Shown here: positions 48,514 to 57,997 of the stretch, piece by piece
Layout: each line of letters starts with the position of its first letter
How positions within the stretch are numbered: position 1 is the first letter of the stretch
From: Marinobacter halophilus
Lineage (GTDB): Bacteria > Pseudomonadota > Gammaproteobacteria > Pseudomonadales > Oleiphilaceae
NCBI RefSeq assembly: GCF_003007685.1
Contig: NZ_PXNN01000011.1
Coordinates: forward strand, 620,001-684,000
Length of the DNA: 64,000 bases
Direction of reading: 5' to 3'
Position numbers and translations under genes: made by a program
Notes under the pieces: generated by a model
Database searches by the model: none
The model's input: only the letters and a program-made list of their open reading frames with translations
Told to the model about the DNA's origin: nothing

Positions 48514-49581
48514 ATGAACAGCAATGCAGAAGCCACGAAAACTGAAGACGCGGGTGGCATGGACCTGTTCGGAAGGTACTTGTCGGTCTGGGTGGCGCTA
48601 GCCATTGTTGCTGGTGTGGCACTGGGTCAGTTTGCACCCTCGGTACCCGAGACCCTGTCCCATTTCGAGTATGCTCAGGTTTCCATCCCCATCGCTATAC
48701 TCATCTGGGCGATGATTTTTCCGATGATGGCGCAAATTGACTTCAGCGCGATCGTGGGCGTACGCAAAGAGCCGAAAGGGCTGGCCATCACCACCATCGT
48801 AAACTGGCTGATCAAACCCTTCACCATGTTTGCCATCGCCTGGTTCTTCCTGATGGTGGTGTTCGAGCCCTTTATTGCCCCGGAACTGGCCAGTGAATAC
48901 CTGGCCGGCGCCATTCTACTAGGCGCCGCGCCCTGCACCGCCATGGTGTTTGTCTGGAGCTACCTGACCAAAGGCGATGCCGCCTATACCCTGGTGCAGG
49001 TATCGCTGAACGACATCATCATGCTGTTCGCCTTTGCGCCCATTGTGGTGTTTCTGCTTGGCATTTCCGATATCCAGGTGCCCTGGGATACCGTTATTCT
49101 GTCGGTGGTGCTGTACATCGTGATTCCACTGGTCGCCGGCTACTTGACCCGCCGCACACTGATTGCCCGTCACGGTCAGCGCTGGTACGACGACGTGTTC
49201 ATGAAGCGCCTGGGCCCGGTCACTCCGGCGGCCCTGATCGTTACCCTGGTGTTGCTGTTTGCCTTTCAGGGTGACGTCATCCTGAACAACCCGCTGCACA
49301 TCGCCCTGATTGCGGTGCCGCTGATTCTGCAGACCGTGCTGATTTTCGCCATCGCCTACGGCTGGGCAAAAATGTGGAAAGTGCGCCACTGCATCGCCGC
49401 ACCCGGCGCCATGATCGGTGCCAGCAACTTTTTCGAGCTGGCTGTAGCAGCCGCTATTGCACTGTTCGGCCTGCAGTCCGGTGCCGCCCTCGCCACGGTA
49501 GTGGGGGTGCTCGTCGAAGTACCTCTGATGCTGATGCTGGTGAAGTTCGCCAACAAAACCCGGGGGCATTTCCCGGCCTGA
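48514..49581 (+). CDS. arsB: ACR3-family arsenite efflux permease
   Basis: A 355-residue, ten-helix permease of the ACR3 (Acr3/YRA) arsenite exporter family. Motifs: ILIWAMIFPMMAQIDF in helix 2, the conserved cysteine in ILLGAAPCTAMVFVWSYLTKGD, then SLNDIIML and FFELAVAAAIALFG late. It exports As(OH)3 using the membrane potential. It forms an operon with arsH and is controlled in parallel with the ArsC-ArsR/gapdh/arsJ transcript. A strong hairpin follows. Confidence 0.93.
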   Translation: MNSNAEATKTEDAGGMDLFGRYLSVWVALAIVAGVALGQFAPSVPETLSHFEYAQVSIPIAILIWAMIFPMMAQIDFSAIVGVRKEPKGLAITTIVNWLIKPFTMFAIAWFFLMVVFEPFIAPELASEYLAGAILLGAAPCTAMVFVWSYLTKGDAAYTLVQVSLNDIIMLFAFAPIVVFLLGISDIQVPWDTVILSVVLYIVIPLVAGYLTRRTLIARHGQRWYDDVFMKRLGPVTPAALIVTLVLLFAFQGDVILNNPLHIALIAVPLILQTVLIFAIAYGWAKMWKVRHCIAAPGAMIGASNFFELAVAAAIALFGLQSGAALATVVGVLVEVPLMLMLVKFANKTRGHFPA

Positions 49582-49598
49582 AGCCTCCATCCCGGCCC

Positions 49599-49641
49599 GG
49601 CAGGTTACCCGCACGAAATGCCAGTGTGCGGGTAACCTGCC
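49599..49641 (+). terminator. Hairpin at the end of arsH-acr3
   Basis: GGCAGGTTACCCGCAC (49599-49614) pairs perfectly over 16 bases with GTGCGGGTAACCTGCC (49626-49641), loop of 11. It is 17 bases after the acr3 stop. There is no U-tract, but its stability suggests a transcription end. Confidence 0.65.
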
Positions 49642-49728
49642 CCGCCTGTTCAGCCCCCGCCGCTCCTGCTACTATCGCCCGCTGACGAACAGGGAGAGGC
49701 CGTCTCTCCACCGGATGGACAGGACATC

Positions 49729-50526
49729 ATGGATTTTTTTCAGGCTTTTTTCCTCGGCCTTCTGCAAGGCTTGACCGAATTTCTACCCATCTCCAGCTCC
49801 GGCCACCTGATTTTGGTGCCCGCCTTTTTTGACTGGGCAGATCAGGGCGTTGGTTTTGATCTGGCGGTGCACATCGGCACGCTGCTGGCGGTGGTGCTGT
49901 ACTTCCGCAAAGACGTTCTGGCCATCACCCACGACGGCTTGCTCTCGCTGGCCAAGCGCCGAATGATTGGCCAGGGCAACCTGGCCTGGTTTCTGGTGAT
50001 CGGCACCATCCCCGCCGGCCTCGCCGGACTGGCGTTGCTAGACATGATCGACAACGAATTGCGGGCGGTGGAGGTGATGTTTGTCACCACGCTGGTCTTC
50101 GGCTTGCTGCTGGGCTGGGCCGACTGGCTCCCCAAGAAAAACCGCACCATGGACTCCCTGACCTGGAAAGACGCCGTCATCGTCGGCTGCGCCCAGGCCC
50201 TGGCCCTGGTCCCCGGCACCTCCCGCTCCGGCGTCACCATCACCGCCGGCCTGTTCCTGGGCCTGTCCCGGGAAGCCGCATCGCGGTTTTCATTCCTGCT
50301 GGCGATTCCGATTATTGCGCTGGCGGGGTCGGTGAAGTTGCTGGAGGTGGCGACCTCGGACATCCTCGTGGACTGGAGTGGTTTTCTGGTAGGCGGCGTA
50401 ACGTCGTTCCTGACTGCCATCACGGCCATCCACTTCTTCCTGAAGTGGCTCAACAAGATCGGCATGTGGCCGTATGTTGTTTACCGCATCATTCTGGCCG
50501 GCGTGATCTATGCCGTCCTGATGTAA
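49729..50526 (+). CDS. uppP: Undecaprenyl-diphosphatase UppP (BacA)
   Basis: A 265-residue membrane phosphatase. Both signature regions are present: GLTEFLPISSSGHLIL (E in first active-site loop) and PGTSRSGVTITAGLFLGLSREAA (R174-type). It removes a phosphate from undecaprenyl diphosphate so the lipid carrier can be reused in peptidoglycan and O-antigen synthesis, and overexpression confers bacitracin resistance. Length and helix count are normal. It is transcribed convergent with uvrD. Confidence 0.95.
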   Translation: MDFFQAFFLGLLQGLTEFLPISSSGHLILVPAFFDWADQGVGFDLAVHIGTLLAVVLYFRKDVLAITHDGLLSLAKRRMIGQGNLAWFLVIGTIPAGLAGLALLDMIDNELRAVEVMFVTTLVFGLLLGWADWLPKKNRTMDSLTWKDAVIVGCAQALALVPGTSRSGVTITAGLFLGLSREAASRFSFLLAIPIIALAGSVKLLEVATSDILVDWSGFLVGGVTSFLTAITAIHFFLKWLNKIGMWPYVVYRIILAGVIYAVLM

Positions 50527-50569
50527 AAGCGACAAGCACACTGCCCAACCCTGTGCTCACCCCCTAAAG

Positions 50570-52735
50570 CTAGCAGGCTTCCAAAGGGGCATAAGCCAGA
50601 ACCAGCCACTTGGCCCCTTCATCGAAGTTCACCTGCACCCGGGTGTGGTGCCCGGTGCCCTCGGAGTTCAACACAATACCCTCGCCAAACTTGGGATGAC
50701 GCACGCGCTGACCGAGACTGAAGCCGGACTGCTGGGCGGAATCCTGAGCGAACATGCTCTCATTGGGGCGCCCGACCATGGCCGGGCGGGTGACCGTGTT
50801 GCGCAGCCGGACTTCCTGCAGACAATCCGCCGGGATCTCCCGCACAAAGCGCGACAACGCATGGAACTTTTCCTGGCCGTACAAACGGCGGGACTCGGCG
50901 TAAGTGAGCACCAGCTTTCGCATGGCCCGAGTGATGCCGACATAGGCCAGGCGGCGCTCTTCTTCCATGCGGCCAGGCTCCTCCAGCGACATGCTGTGAG
51001 GGAACAAACCTTCCTCGACACCGGCCAGGAACACCAGCGGGAACTCCAGGCCTTTGGCCGAGTGCAGGGTCATCAACTGAACGCTGTCCTCATGATCTTC
51101 GGCCTGACCACCGCCAGCATCCAGTGCCGCCTGGGCGAGGAATTCCGACAACGCATCCACGCCGTCTTCCACCTCGAAATCCGACAGCGCGTTCACCAGC
51201 TCTTCCAGGTTCTCTACCCTCGCCTGGCCTTTCTCGCCTTTTTCGCTGGCGTGGTAATCCTTCAGGCCGCTGTTTTCGATGGCCTGCTTCATCAGGCCTT
51301 GCAGCGAGGCATCACCGACCATGGCCGACAACTCGTTGATGATCTCCATAAACGACTGCAGTCCGGTTTTGGCCCGGCCTTTGACTTGCCCGGCCGCCAG
51401 CATGCGTTCGGCAGACTCCCACAGGGAAATGCCCTGTTCGGTAGCGTACGCCCGCAGCTCGGCCAGGCTTTTGGCGCCAACGCCCCGGGTCGGAATATTC
51501 ACCACCCGCTCAAAAGCGGCGTCGTCCCGGTGGTATTGCACCAGCCGCAAATAGGCCAACGCATTGCGGATTTCCTGGCGGTCGTAAAAACGCAGGCCGC
51601 CATAAACGCGGTAAGGAATACCCTGGCGCATCAGGGATTCTTCCAACACCCGGGACTGGGCGTTGGAACGGTACAGAATCGCCGACTCACTGCGCAGGTT
51701 GCCGTCATTAACCCAGGCGGTAATGGAGTCCGCGATGTAGTTGGCTTCGTCCTGCTCGTTGAAGGCCGCGTACAGGCTGATCGGCTCGCCATCCGGGCCG
51801 TCGGTCCACAATTCCTTGCCAAGCCGGCCCTGGTTGTTGGCGATCACCGAGTTGGCGGCTTTCAGGATCATTTGGGTGGAGCGGTAGTTCTGCTCCAGCC
51901 TGACCAGCCGGGCGTTGGGAAAGTCCCGCTGGTACTGCTGGATGTTCTCGATCTTGGCACCGCGCCAGCCGTAGATGGACTGGTCGTCATCGCCGACCAC
52001 GGTCAGCGGCACCCGGTTACTGGCCAGCACCTGCAGCCAGGCGTATTGGATGGTGTTGGTGTCCTGGAACTCGTCCACCAGAATGTGCTGAAACCGGCTC
52101 TGATAATGCGTTAACAGTTCCGGGCGGTGTAACCAAAGCTCGTGAGAGCGCAGCAGCAACTCGCCGAAATCCACCAGACCGCCCTGCTGGCAGAGCTTTT
52201 CGTATTGGCGGTAGACTTTCAGCATGGTGTTGGTGAAGTGGTCGCCGGGGTTTTCCTGGATGTGATCCGCCCGCAAGCCTTCGTCTTTCTGGCTGTTGAT
52301 AAACCACTGGGCCTGTTTCGGCGGCCACTGGCTTTCATCAATCTGGAACTCCCGCATCACCCGCTTGACCATGCGCAGCTGATCGTCGCTGTCCAGCACC
52401 TGGAAGTTTTCGGGCAGGCCAGCGTCTTTCCAGTGCGAGCGCAACAGGCGGTGGGCGATACCGTGAAAGGTGCCAAACCACAGACCCCGGGAGGGAATGT
52501 TCATCATCTGCTCGATGCGGTAACGCATCTCTTTGGCGGCTTTGTTGGTGAAGGTCACCGCCAGAATACCGGTGGGCGGCACCCGGTCTACGGTCATCAA
52601 CCAGGCAATCCGGTGCACCAGCACCCGGGTTTTACCACTGCCGGCACCCGCCAGCACCAACAGGTGATCGTTCTGGGCGGTCACGGCCTCACGCTGGGCG
52701 TCGTTGAGGGGATCGATTATGTGGGAGACATCCAT
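50570..52735 (-). CDS. uvrD: DNA helicase II, UvrD
   Basis: A 721-residue SF1A helicase with the complete motif series: Walker A GAGSGKTRVLVHRIAWL, DEFQDTN, DDDQSIYGWRGA, TLHSAKGLEF, and VGITRA-type motif VI (YVGITRAMRKL). It unwinds DNA in nucleotide excision and mismatch repair. I place the start at 52735 because MDVSHIIDPLNDAQREAV matches the beginning of E. coli UvrD exactly in register; an in-frame ATG at 52750 would add five residues. The C-terminal region after about 650 has the UvrD-type Tudor-like end (GQRVRHPKFGEGIVL). Confidence 0.96.
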   Translation of the reverse strand: MDVSHIIDPLNDAQREAVTAQNDHLLVLAGAGSGKTRVLVHRIAWLMTVDRVPPTGILAVTFTNKAAKEMRYRIEQMMNIPSRGLWFGTFHGIAHRLLRSHWKDAGLPENFQVLDSDDQLRMVKRVMREFQIDESQWPPKQAQWFINSQKDEGLRADHIQENPGDHFTNTMLKVYRQYEKLCQQGGLVDFGELLLRSHELWLHRPELLTHYQSRFQHILVDEFQDTNTIQYAWLQVLASNRVPLTVVGDDDQSIYGWRGAKIENIQQYQRDFPNARLVRLEQNYRSTQMILKAANSVIANNQGRLGKELWTDGPDGEPISLYAAFNEQDEANYIADSITAWVNDGNLRSESAILYRSNAQSRVLEESLMRQGIPYRVYGGLRFYDRQEIRNALAYLRLVQYHRDDAAFERVVNIPTRGVGAKSLAELRAYATEQGISLWESAERMLAAGQVKGRAKTGLQSFMEIINELSAMVGDASLQGLMKQAIENSGLKDYHASEKGEKGQARVENLEELVNALSDFEVEDGVDALSEFLAQAALDAGGGQAEDHEDSVQLMTLHSAKGLEFPLVFLAGVEEGLFPHSMSLEEPGRMEEERRLAYVGITRAMRKLVLTYAESRRLYGQEKFHALSRFVREIPADCLQEVRLRNTVTRPAMVGRPNESMFAQDSAQQSGFSLGQRVRHPKFGEGIVLNSEGTGHHTRVQVNFDEGAKWLVLAYAPLEAC

Positions 52736-52855
52736 GGAGATCGGCTTCATCACTGGTTAAATTTACAGGCATTGTATCAGGCCTGATCACATTCGTCCTT
52801 TGCGCCTCAGCCTACCAACAAGTGAGTATATCCCCGAAAATTCAACAACTGGCTA

Positions 52856-52882
52856 TAAAGAAGACGCCCCTATCGCCGATAC
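52856..52882 (+). promoter_or_regulatory. Sigma-28 (FliA) promoter for the chemoreceptor gene
   Basis: TAAAGAAG, 11 bases, then GCCGATAC. The FliA consensus is TAAAGTTT-N11-GCCGATAA; five of eight and seven of eight positions match, and the spacing is exact. It lies about 104 bases before the chemoreceptor start and faces it. Motility-regulon control of that gene is expected. Confidence 0.85.
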
Positions 52883-52895
52883 ACCCTTTAACACA

Positions 52896-52918
52896 CTGAC
52901 ACATTAATTTCGTGTCAG
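52896..52918 (+). other. Palindrome in the chemoreceptor leader
   Basis: CTGACAC (52896-52902) and GTGTCAG (52912-52918) form a perfect 7-bp inverted repeat with a 9-base A/T-rich centre, inside the 5' untranslated region following the FliA promoter. It may be a leader hairpin or a repressor site. Confidence 0.45.
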
Positions 52919-52986
52919 GCGTTCAAAAAACCACCTAGAATGCCGTCAGACCTAAGTTGCAGGTCAGGCGTACAGGAACTGCTTAC

Positions 52987-54600
52987 ATGCTTTCATCACT
53001 GAAGATTTCTCACAAGCTGGCTCTACTGGTGATCGTGGCAGTTGCTGCTTTTGTGGTCAGCCAGGCATTTTCCATTATTACCGAACGCAATAACTCGGAA
53101 CGGCTCAGCGAAGTTCGGGATCAACTCTACCCTTCCCTTGAACTGTCCACTATTAACCAGGGCCTGCTCCAGCTGATTGAAAATCAAATCAACAGCGCCG
53201 TCACTACCGGTGACGATCAGCAGCTGGGCGCCACCCGGGAGCAACGAAACGAGATTACACAGAACCTCGGAAAAATCGCAGCACTTAACCCCGGCCTGAA
53301 AGACCGCGCAGCGACACTCCGGAAGGATCTGGAAACCTATTACGATAACGCTACCCGCATGGCGACCGCCATTATCGAAGGCACCGCCGATTTTAGCCGC
53401 ATTGGCGAGGACGCTTCCGCTAACGCCGCCCGGTTGAACACGCTGCGCACCGATCTGGATAACATGCGCAACACCATGGAAAGCCAGCTGACCCAGGCCA
53501 TTGACGACACCATCGAAGCCTCAAGTGAGGCCGGCACTGCGTCCTTGAGCATATTAATTGTCGCTCTCATCGTTCTGGTGGTCTTGAGCCTGGTCATTGG
53601 CAAGTCCATTTCCCGAAGCCTGCAACAGATCATCAGCTCACTCAGAAACATGGCCTCTGGGGAGGGCGATCTAACCTCACGAATCACCTACGACGGCAAA
53701 GACGAACTGCGCGAGCTGGTCAATCAGTTCAATCTTTTTGTTGAAAAGCTGCACAAGTCGTTCGGCACCATCCAGCACGACATTGGCGAACTGAACGGCG
53801 TGGCCTCGCATCTGGCCGGTACCAGCCGAACCAATCTGCAACGCATCAGCCAGCAGGCCCAGGCCATTTCCTCAACCCGCAACTCGGTGGAAGAACTGGT
53901 CAGGAGTGTGGAAGAGGTGGCGGGGTTTGCGTCATCCGCCTCTGACCAGACTCAGGATGCATCGAAATTTGCCACCACTGGCCAGCAAAAGGTCAACAGC
54001 AACATCAAAACCATCCAGCAACTGATGGCAGAGATCGAGAAAACCGCGGGCCTGGTAAATCAGTTTGACGACTTCTCAGTGAAAGTCGGCGGCCTGCTGG
54101 AAACCATTCAGACCGTCGCCGAGCAGACCAATCTGCTGGCCCTGAATGCCGCCATCGAAGCCGCCCGGGCCGGTGAGCATGGCCGGGGCTTTGCGGTCGT
54201 GGCTGATGAAGTGCGCGGGCTGGCCGTGCGAACTCACAAGGCCACCGAAGAAATCAAGCAGGTCATTTCCGAGCTGTCCAAGCTGTCCGGCAACGCGGTC
54301 ACTTCCATGCAAGGCAGTGTCGAGATGGCCCGCCAGGGCGTAGACGCTACCACCGAATCCGGTGAAGTACTGAGTAAGATTCTAGACAGCGTTCAGCAGA
54401 TCAGTGAGCTGAATGAACAGATTGCTGCTGCCACCTATGAGCAGAGCACCACATTCGGGGAAGTCACCGGCCACATGGGCGATATGCATCGCAACGCCGA
54501 GGCCGTGATGGAAAGTACCGATGAACTGGACACCGTCAGCCGCAAGATCCAGGACGTAAGTAATGGATTGCAAAGTGTGGCCGGCCAGTTCCGCGTTTAA
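52987..54600 (+). CDS. Methyl-accepting chemotaxis protein
   Basis: A 537-residue receptor: TM1 at about 11-30, a periplasmic four-helix-bundle type sensor (about 35-185; [15 protein letters not shown] type), TM2 at about 190-210, HAMP (about 212-265), then the coiled-coil signalling domain with the hairpin tip [20 protein letters not shown]. The sensor is the helical-bundle class, whose ligand cannot be read from sequence. The start at 52987 follows AGGA; an in-frame alternative 30 bases upstream is unsupported. It carries a FliA promoter and precedes the porin by 28 bases. Confidence 0.94.
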   Translation: MLSSLKISHKLALLVIVAVAAFVVSQAFSIITERNNSERLSEVRDQLYPSLELSTINQGLLQLIENQINSAVTTGDDQQLGATREQRNEITQNLGKIAALNPGLKDRAATLRKDLETYYDNATRMATAIIEGTADFSRIGEDASANAARLNTLRTDLDNMRNTMESQLTQAIDDTIEASSEAGTASLSILIVALIVLVVLSLVIGKSISRSLQQIISSLRNMASGEGDLTSRITYDGKDELRELVNQFNLFVEKLHKSFGTIQHDIGELNGVASHLAGTSRTNLQRISQQAQAISSTRNSVEELVRSVEEVAGFASSASDQTQDASKFATTGQQKVNSNIKTIQQLMAEIEKTAGLVNQFDDFSVKVGGLLETIQTVAEQTNLLALNAAIEAARAGEHGRGFAVVADEVRGLAVRTHKATEEIKQVISELSKLSGNAVTSMQGSVEMARQGVDATTESGEVLSKILDSVQQISELNEQIAAATYEQSTTFGEVTGHMGDMHRNAEAVMESTDELDTVSRKIQDVSNGLQSVAGQFRV

Positions 54601-54628
54601 TGCATAACCAAAGACTAGGATATTCCTG

Positions 54629-55834
54629 ATGAAGAGCTTTTTCACCGTCGCGCCCCTGGCGCTGGCGATTGCCGCAACACCGGCACTGGCACAAGATACC
54701 GAACAAACCCTGGAGCGCATGCAGCAGCAGCTGAACTCCATGCAACAACAACTGAACTCGGCGAAAGACACTGGCGTGCGCTTTAACGGCTTTTTCAGCA
54801 CAGGCTATGCTCGTGCCAGTAACGATGCCGGCTACGCGGGCATTACTGAAGAATCCGAAGTGAAAGACCTGAGCCTGTTCGCCCTGCAGGGCACCTTCGA
54901 CGTTACCCAGCAGAGCCAGATCGTGATGCAGCTGGTTGGCCGTGGCGCGGATGACTGGGAGCCAAAAGTTGAATGGGCCTACTTGAGCCATCGCCCCACC
55001 AACAATCTGCAGCTGCGTGCGGGCAAAATGCGCTTGCCGTTCTTCATGTACTCGGATTCATTGGAGGTAGGCTATGCCCAGCCCTGGGCACGCCCGCCCC
55101 AGAGCGTGTACGGCCCGATTGCGGTCACCAGCTACGTGGGTGCCGATGCCACCTACAACTTCAACTTTGACAACTCCTCACTGACAGCCAACTTCTTTAC
55201 CGGCTTTACCGATGAAGATGGCAACTCCGGTGACGTTGAACTGCGCAATGTGGCAGGCCTGAACCTGACCTGGACCGATTATGTGTGGACGGTAAGGGGT
55301 GTAGCGGCGACGGCTGAAGCGGATATTGATGCAACCCGCCTGGCGGCTCAGGCACCGGCAGGAGCAGAGGTAAACACCGTACTTGCCGATGGTGACCGCG
55401 GCAACTTCTATGGCGTGGGCGCCAGCTATGATGATGGTCGCTGGCAGGTCATTGGTGAAGTGACCCGCGTTGAAGTCGATGGCAAGTTTGCCGATACCGA
55501 TTCCGCGTATTTGTCCATCGGACACCGTCTCGGTACCTGGACGCCCTACGTCGCATTTGGCTGGGTTGAAAGCAAAGATGATGAAGAGCGTCTGGGCTTC
55601 GTGACCACAACCGGCGGAGACCCGTTAGCACCAGAGTCTATTCTGAACTTCCAACGTGAAGATTACAGTGTTGGCACCCGTTGGGATATCACTCCAGGCG
55701 TCGCCATCAAGGCAGACTTCACCCACTCCCGAGGCTTCGACAAAGGCACTGGCAACCTGAACCCTACCTATATTTTATCCTCAGGTACCAACAGCACCAA
55801 CGTCTACACCCTGAAACTCGAATCGGCATTCTAA
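54629..55834 (+). CDS. Outer-membrane porin-like beta-barrel protein
   Basis: A 401-residue exported protein: signal peptide to TPALA-QD, a short coiled-coil (EQTLERMQQQLNSMQQQLNS), then a repeating amphipathic beta-strand region ending in a C-terminal aromatic residue (LKLESAF), the signal for BamA insertion. The pattern fits the porin family found beside small PstS-like proteins; solute specificity is unknown. The N-terminal coiled coil is typical of OprP/OprO-like or trimeric porins. It lies between the chemoreceptor and the small binding protein, so they are one apparent unit. Confidence 0.8.
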   Translation: MKSFFTVAPLALAIAATPALAQDTEQTLERMQQQLNSMQQQLNSAKDTGVRFNGFFSTGYARASNDAGYAGITEESEVKDLSLFALQGTFDVTQQSQIVMQLVGRGADDWEPKVEWAYLSHRPTNNLQLRAGKMRLPFFMYSDSLEVGYAQPWARPPQSVYGPIAVTSYVGADATYNFNFDNSSLTANFFTGFTDEDGNSGDVELRNVAGLNLTWTDYVWTVRGVAATAEADIDATRLAAQAPAGAEVNTVLADGDRGNFYGVGASYDDGRWQVIGEVTRVEVDGKFADTDSAYLSIGHRLGTWTPYVAFGWVESKDDEERLGFVTTTGGDPLAPESILNFQREDYSVGTRWDITPGVAIKADFTHSRGFDKGTGNLNPTYILSSGTNSTNVYTLKLESAF

Positions 55835-55843
55835 GGAGGCCCC

Positions 55844-56257
55844 ATGAAAAAGCTAAGCCTGTTATTTGCGGCCAGCTTGCTGGCCAGCCCTCTCGCACTT
55901 GCCGATGTGGTGGTAATTGGGCATCCCGGCGGACCGGATAGCATCGCTGCCAATGAAGTTCGGGACCTTTACCTGAACCGCAGCAAAGCCTTGCCCGATG
56001 GTCAGAGCGCCAAGCCGTTTGAACTGCCGGAAGGCAACGCCAGTCGTGCCGAGTTTCACGACAAGGTGACCGGCCGCAACGATGCCCAGCTGAAAGCGTT
56101 CTGGTCTCAGCAGGTGTTCACCGGCCGTGGTCAGCCGCCTGAAGAGGCCGGCAACGCGGCAGCCGTGAAGGCCCAGGTGGCTTCTACGCCAGGCGGTATT
56201 GGTTATATCGACTCTGCGGATGTGGATGACAGCGTTAAAGTGATCCTGACACCCTGA
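55844..56257 (+). CDS. Small PstS-like periplasmic binding protein
   Basis: A 137-residue exported protein: signal peptide to ALA-DV, then one domain with the type-2 periplasmic-binding-like N-terminal lobe (VIGHPGGPDSIAANEVRDLY) and the GGIGYIDSADV motif of PstS-family proteins. It is too short for a full two-lobe transporter protein. Proteins of this kind are often named phosphate ABC transporter substrate-binding-like, but no ABC genes are near. AAGGAGG precedes the ATG, 9 bases after the porin stop. Together with the porin and receptor it may form a solute-capture and sensing unit. Confidence 0.82.
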   Translation: MKKLSLLFAASLLASPLALADVVVIGHPGGPDSIAANEVRDLYLNRSKALPDGQSAKPFELPEGNASRAEFHDKVTGRNDAQLKAFWSQQVFTGRGQPPEEAGNAAAVKAQVASTPGGIGYIDSADVDDSVKVILTP

Positions 56258-56270
56258 TCGCAAGTCAGTA

Positions 56271-56308
56271 AACGCAAAAAGGCGAGCCTCGGCTCGCCTT
56301 TTTGCGTT
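56271..56308. terminator. Bidirectional intrinsic terminator
   Basis: The 18 bases at 56271-56288 and 56291-56308 are perfect reverse complements, including the A-run and T-run (AAAAAGGCGAGCC ... GGCTCGCCTTTTT). It terminates both the chemoreceptor-porin transcript and the convergent dehydrogenase transcript. Confidence 0.92.
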
Positions 56309-56322
56309 CTGTAACCGCCGAC

Positions 56323-57771
56323 TCAGAAGCCGCGCGGTACCGTTTGCGCTTCGACAAACTCAAACAACCCTTCCAGACCACCTTCCCGGCCAATGCCGGA
56401 GGCTTTCATACCACCAAACGGCGCTTCCGGAGTCGGCCCGGTACCTGTGTTCCAGCCAACATGGCCAAAGCGCAGGCCGGCGGCAACGCGCTGGGCACGA
56501 GCGGCATCGGCGGTGAACACGTAAGAAGCCAAACCAAATTCGGTATCATTACCGGCCTCGATGACGTCTTCTTCGGTCCGGAACAGTGCCATGGGTACCA
56601 GCGGGCCGAAAGTTTCTTCCCGGTAGCAGCGCATGTCGCGGTCAACACCCATCACCACGGTGGGCGGGAAGAACAGGCCATCACCGAGCTCATCCGGCTT
56701 CTTGCCGGCGACCAGGGTGGCGCCGTTGGCCAGGGCGTCTTCCAGGTGCCCTTTTACCTTGTCGAAGCCGGCTTGATTGATCAGAGGGCCAATATCGATA
56801 CCCTCTTTCATGCCGTCGCCAACGGCCATACGGCCGACTCGTTCAGCCAGTTTCTGACCAAAAGATTCTGCCACGTCTTCATGGATGAAAATCCGGTTGG
56901 CGCATACGCAGGTCTGACCACCACCGCGGAATTTGTTGGCGATCAGGTTATCGGCAGCAACATCCAGATCGGCGTCGTCAAACACGATAAATGGCGCGTT
57001 GCCACCCAGCTCCAGGGCCAGTTTTTTCACCTGCTCGGCGGTGTCCAGAATCAGCCTGCGACCGACTTCGGTGGAGCCGGTAAAGCTGAGCATGGGCACG
57101 TCTTTGTGTTCGCACAGTACCTTGCCGATCATGCTGGCCTTACCCATCACCAGGTTGACCATGCCATCGGGCAGATCCAGCTTATCCATCAGGGCAAACA
57201 GCGCCACCATGGTCAGGGGTGTTTCGCTGGCGGGTTTGATGACCGAGGGGCAGCCCGCGGCGAGCGCAGCCGAAAGCTTCTTGGCAATCATCCCGATCGG
57301 GAAGTTCCAGGGCACGATCAGCCCCACTACGCCAACCGGGCGGTAATGGACGGTCCAGGTGCAATCCTTGGGCTTCTCGGTCAGGGTATGGGCGTCCAGC
57401 GCATTAATGTGTTTGGCGCAATAGTCAAAAAAGCCGGCGGCGTATTCCACTTCGCCTTCAGCTTCTTTGAGGGGCTTGCCATGCTCCAGGCAAAGAATTC
57501 TGCCGATCTCTTCCCGGTGCTCTCTCAGGCCATCACGGATGCCTTCAAGCCATTTTCGGCGAGTTTCAATCGGCCATGGGCTGGTCAGCCTGAGCGCGGA
57601 CTTGCCCGCTTCAACCGCTGCCAGCACTTCGTCCTCCGGCATCGAAGCTACCTTGGCAATCACTTCTCTGGTGGCCGGGTTGAATACATCAAACGTAGTA
57701 CCGCCGGTGTTGTCGATCCAACGCCCGCCGATGTAGCCTGTAAGGTTGTCCAGCAATGGTGACTCGATCAT
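56323..57771 (-). CDS. gabD: NAD(P)-dependent succinate-semialdehyde dehydrogenase
   Basis: A 482-residue aldehyde dehydrogenase. GabD-type motifs: MLSFTGSTEVGRRL (Rossmann), general-base E in LELGGNAPFIVFDDADLD, and catalytic C288 in GGQTCVCANRIF. The last step of the GABA route oxidises succinate semialdehyde to succinate. Length and the FTAEKPKD-like TEKPKD stretch agree with GabD. The start at 57771 is supported by GGAG; the in-frame extension is not. It is divergent from the deacetylase gene by 226 bases. Confidence 0.9.
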   Translation of the reverse strand: MIESPLLDNLTGYIGGRWIDNTGGTTFDVFNPATREVIAKVASMPEDEVLAAVEAGKSALRLTSPWPIETRRKWLEGIRDGLREHREEIGRILCLEHGKPLKEAEGEVEYAAGFFDYCAKHINALDAHTLTEKPKDCTWTVHYRPVGVVGLIVPWNFPIGMIAKKLSAALAAGCPSVIKPASETPLTMVALFALMDKLDLPDGMVNLVMGKASMIGKVLCEHKDVPMLSFTGSTEVGRRLILDTAEQVKKLALELGGNAPFIVFDDADLDVAADNLIANKFRGGGQTCVCANRIFIHEDVAESFGQKLAERVGRMAVGDGMKEGIDIGPLINQAGFDKVKGHLEDALANGATLVAGKKPDELGDGLFFPPTVVMGVDRDMRCYREETFGPLVPMALFRTEEDVIEAGNDTEFGLASYVFTADAARAQRVAAGLRFGHVGWNTGTGPTPEAPFGGMKASGIGREGGLEGLFEFVEAQTVPRGF

Positions 57772-57997
57772 CTCGGCTCCTCTTCTGTGCCTGCTGACAC
57801 GCCCCGGTTCAGAGCGCTTGTCTTGGTCGTGAATGTCTTTCATAGTGGATCTTGAGTGCCGGCCTGTAAAGCAAGTAGCGATTTTTTGAGGCCGGCTACT
57901 CCGACAACATCAACAATCGCTCCCGGCGATTTTTGACCCTGAACTGTCACCGCCTATACTCGGGAGAGATATTCCGAGCCCCCAAGGAGGCTGTTTA

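Noticed and set aside
50645..52114. Long open frame antisense to uvrD (about 490 codons)
   Set aside because: The coding strand carries all UvrD motifs; the antisense protein has no recognisable pattern.
56302..57762. Long open frame antisense to gabD
   Set aside because: Shadow of the dehydrogenase, which has intact catalytic residues.
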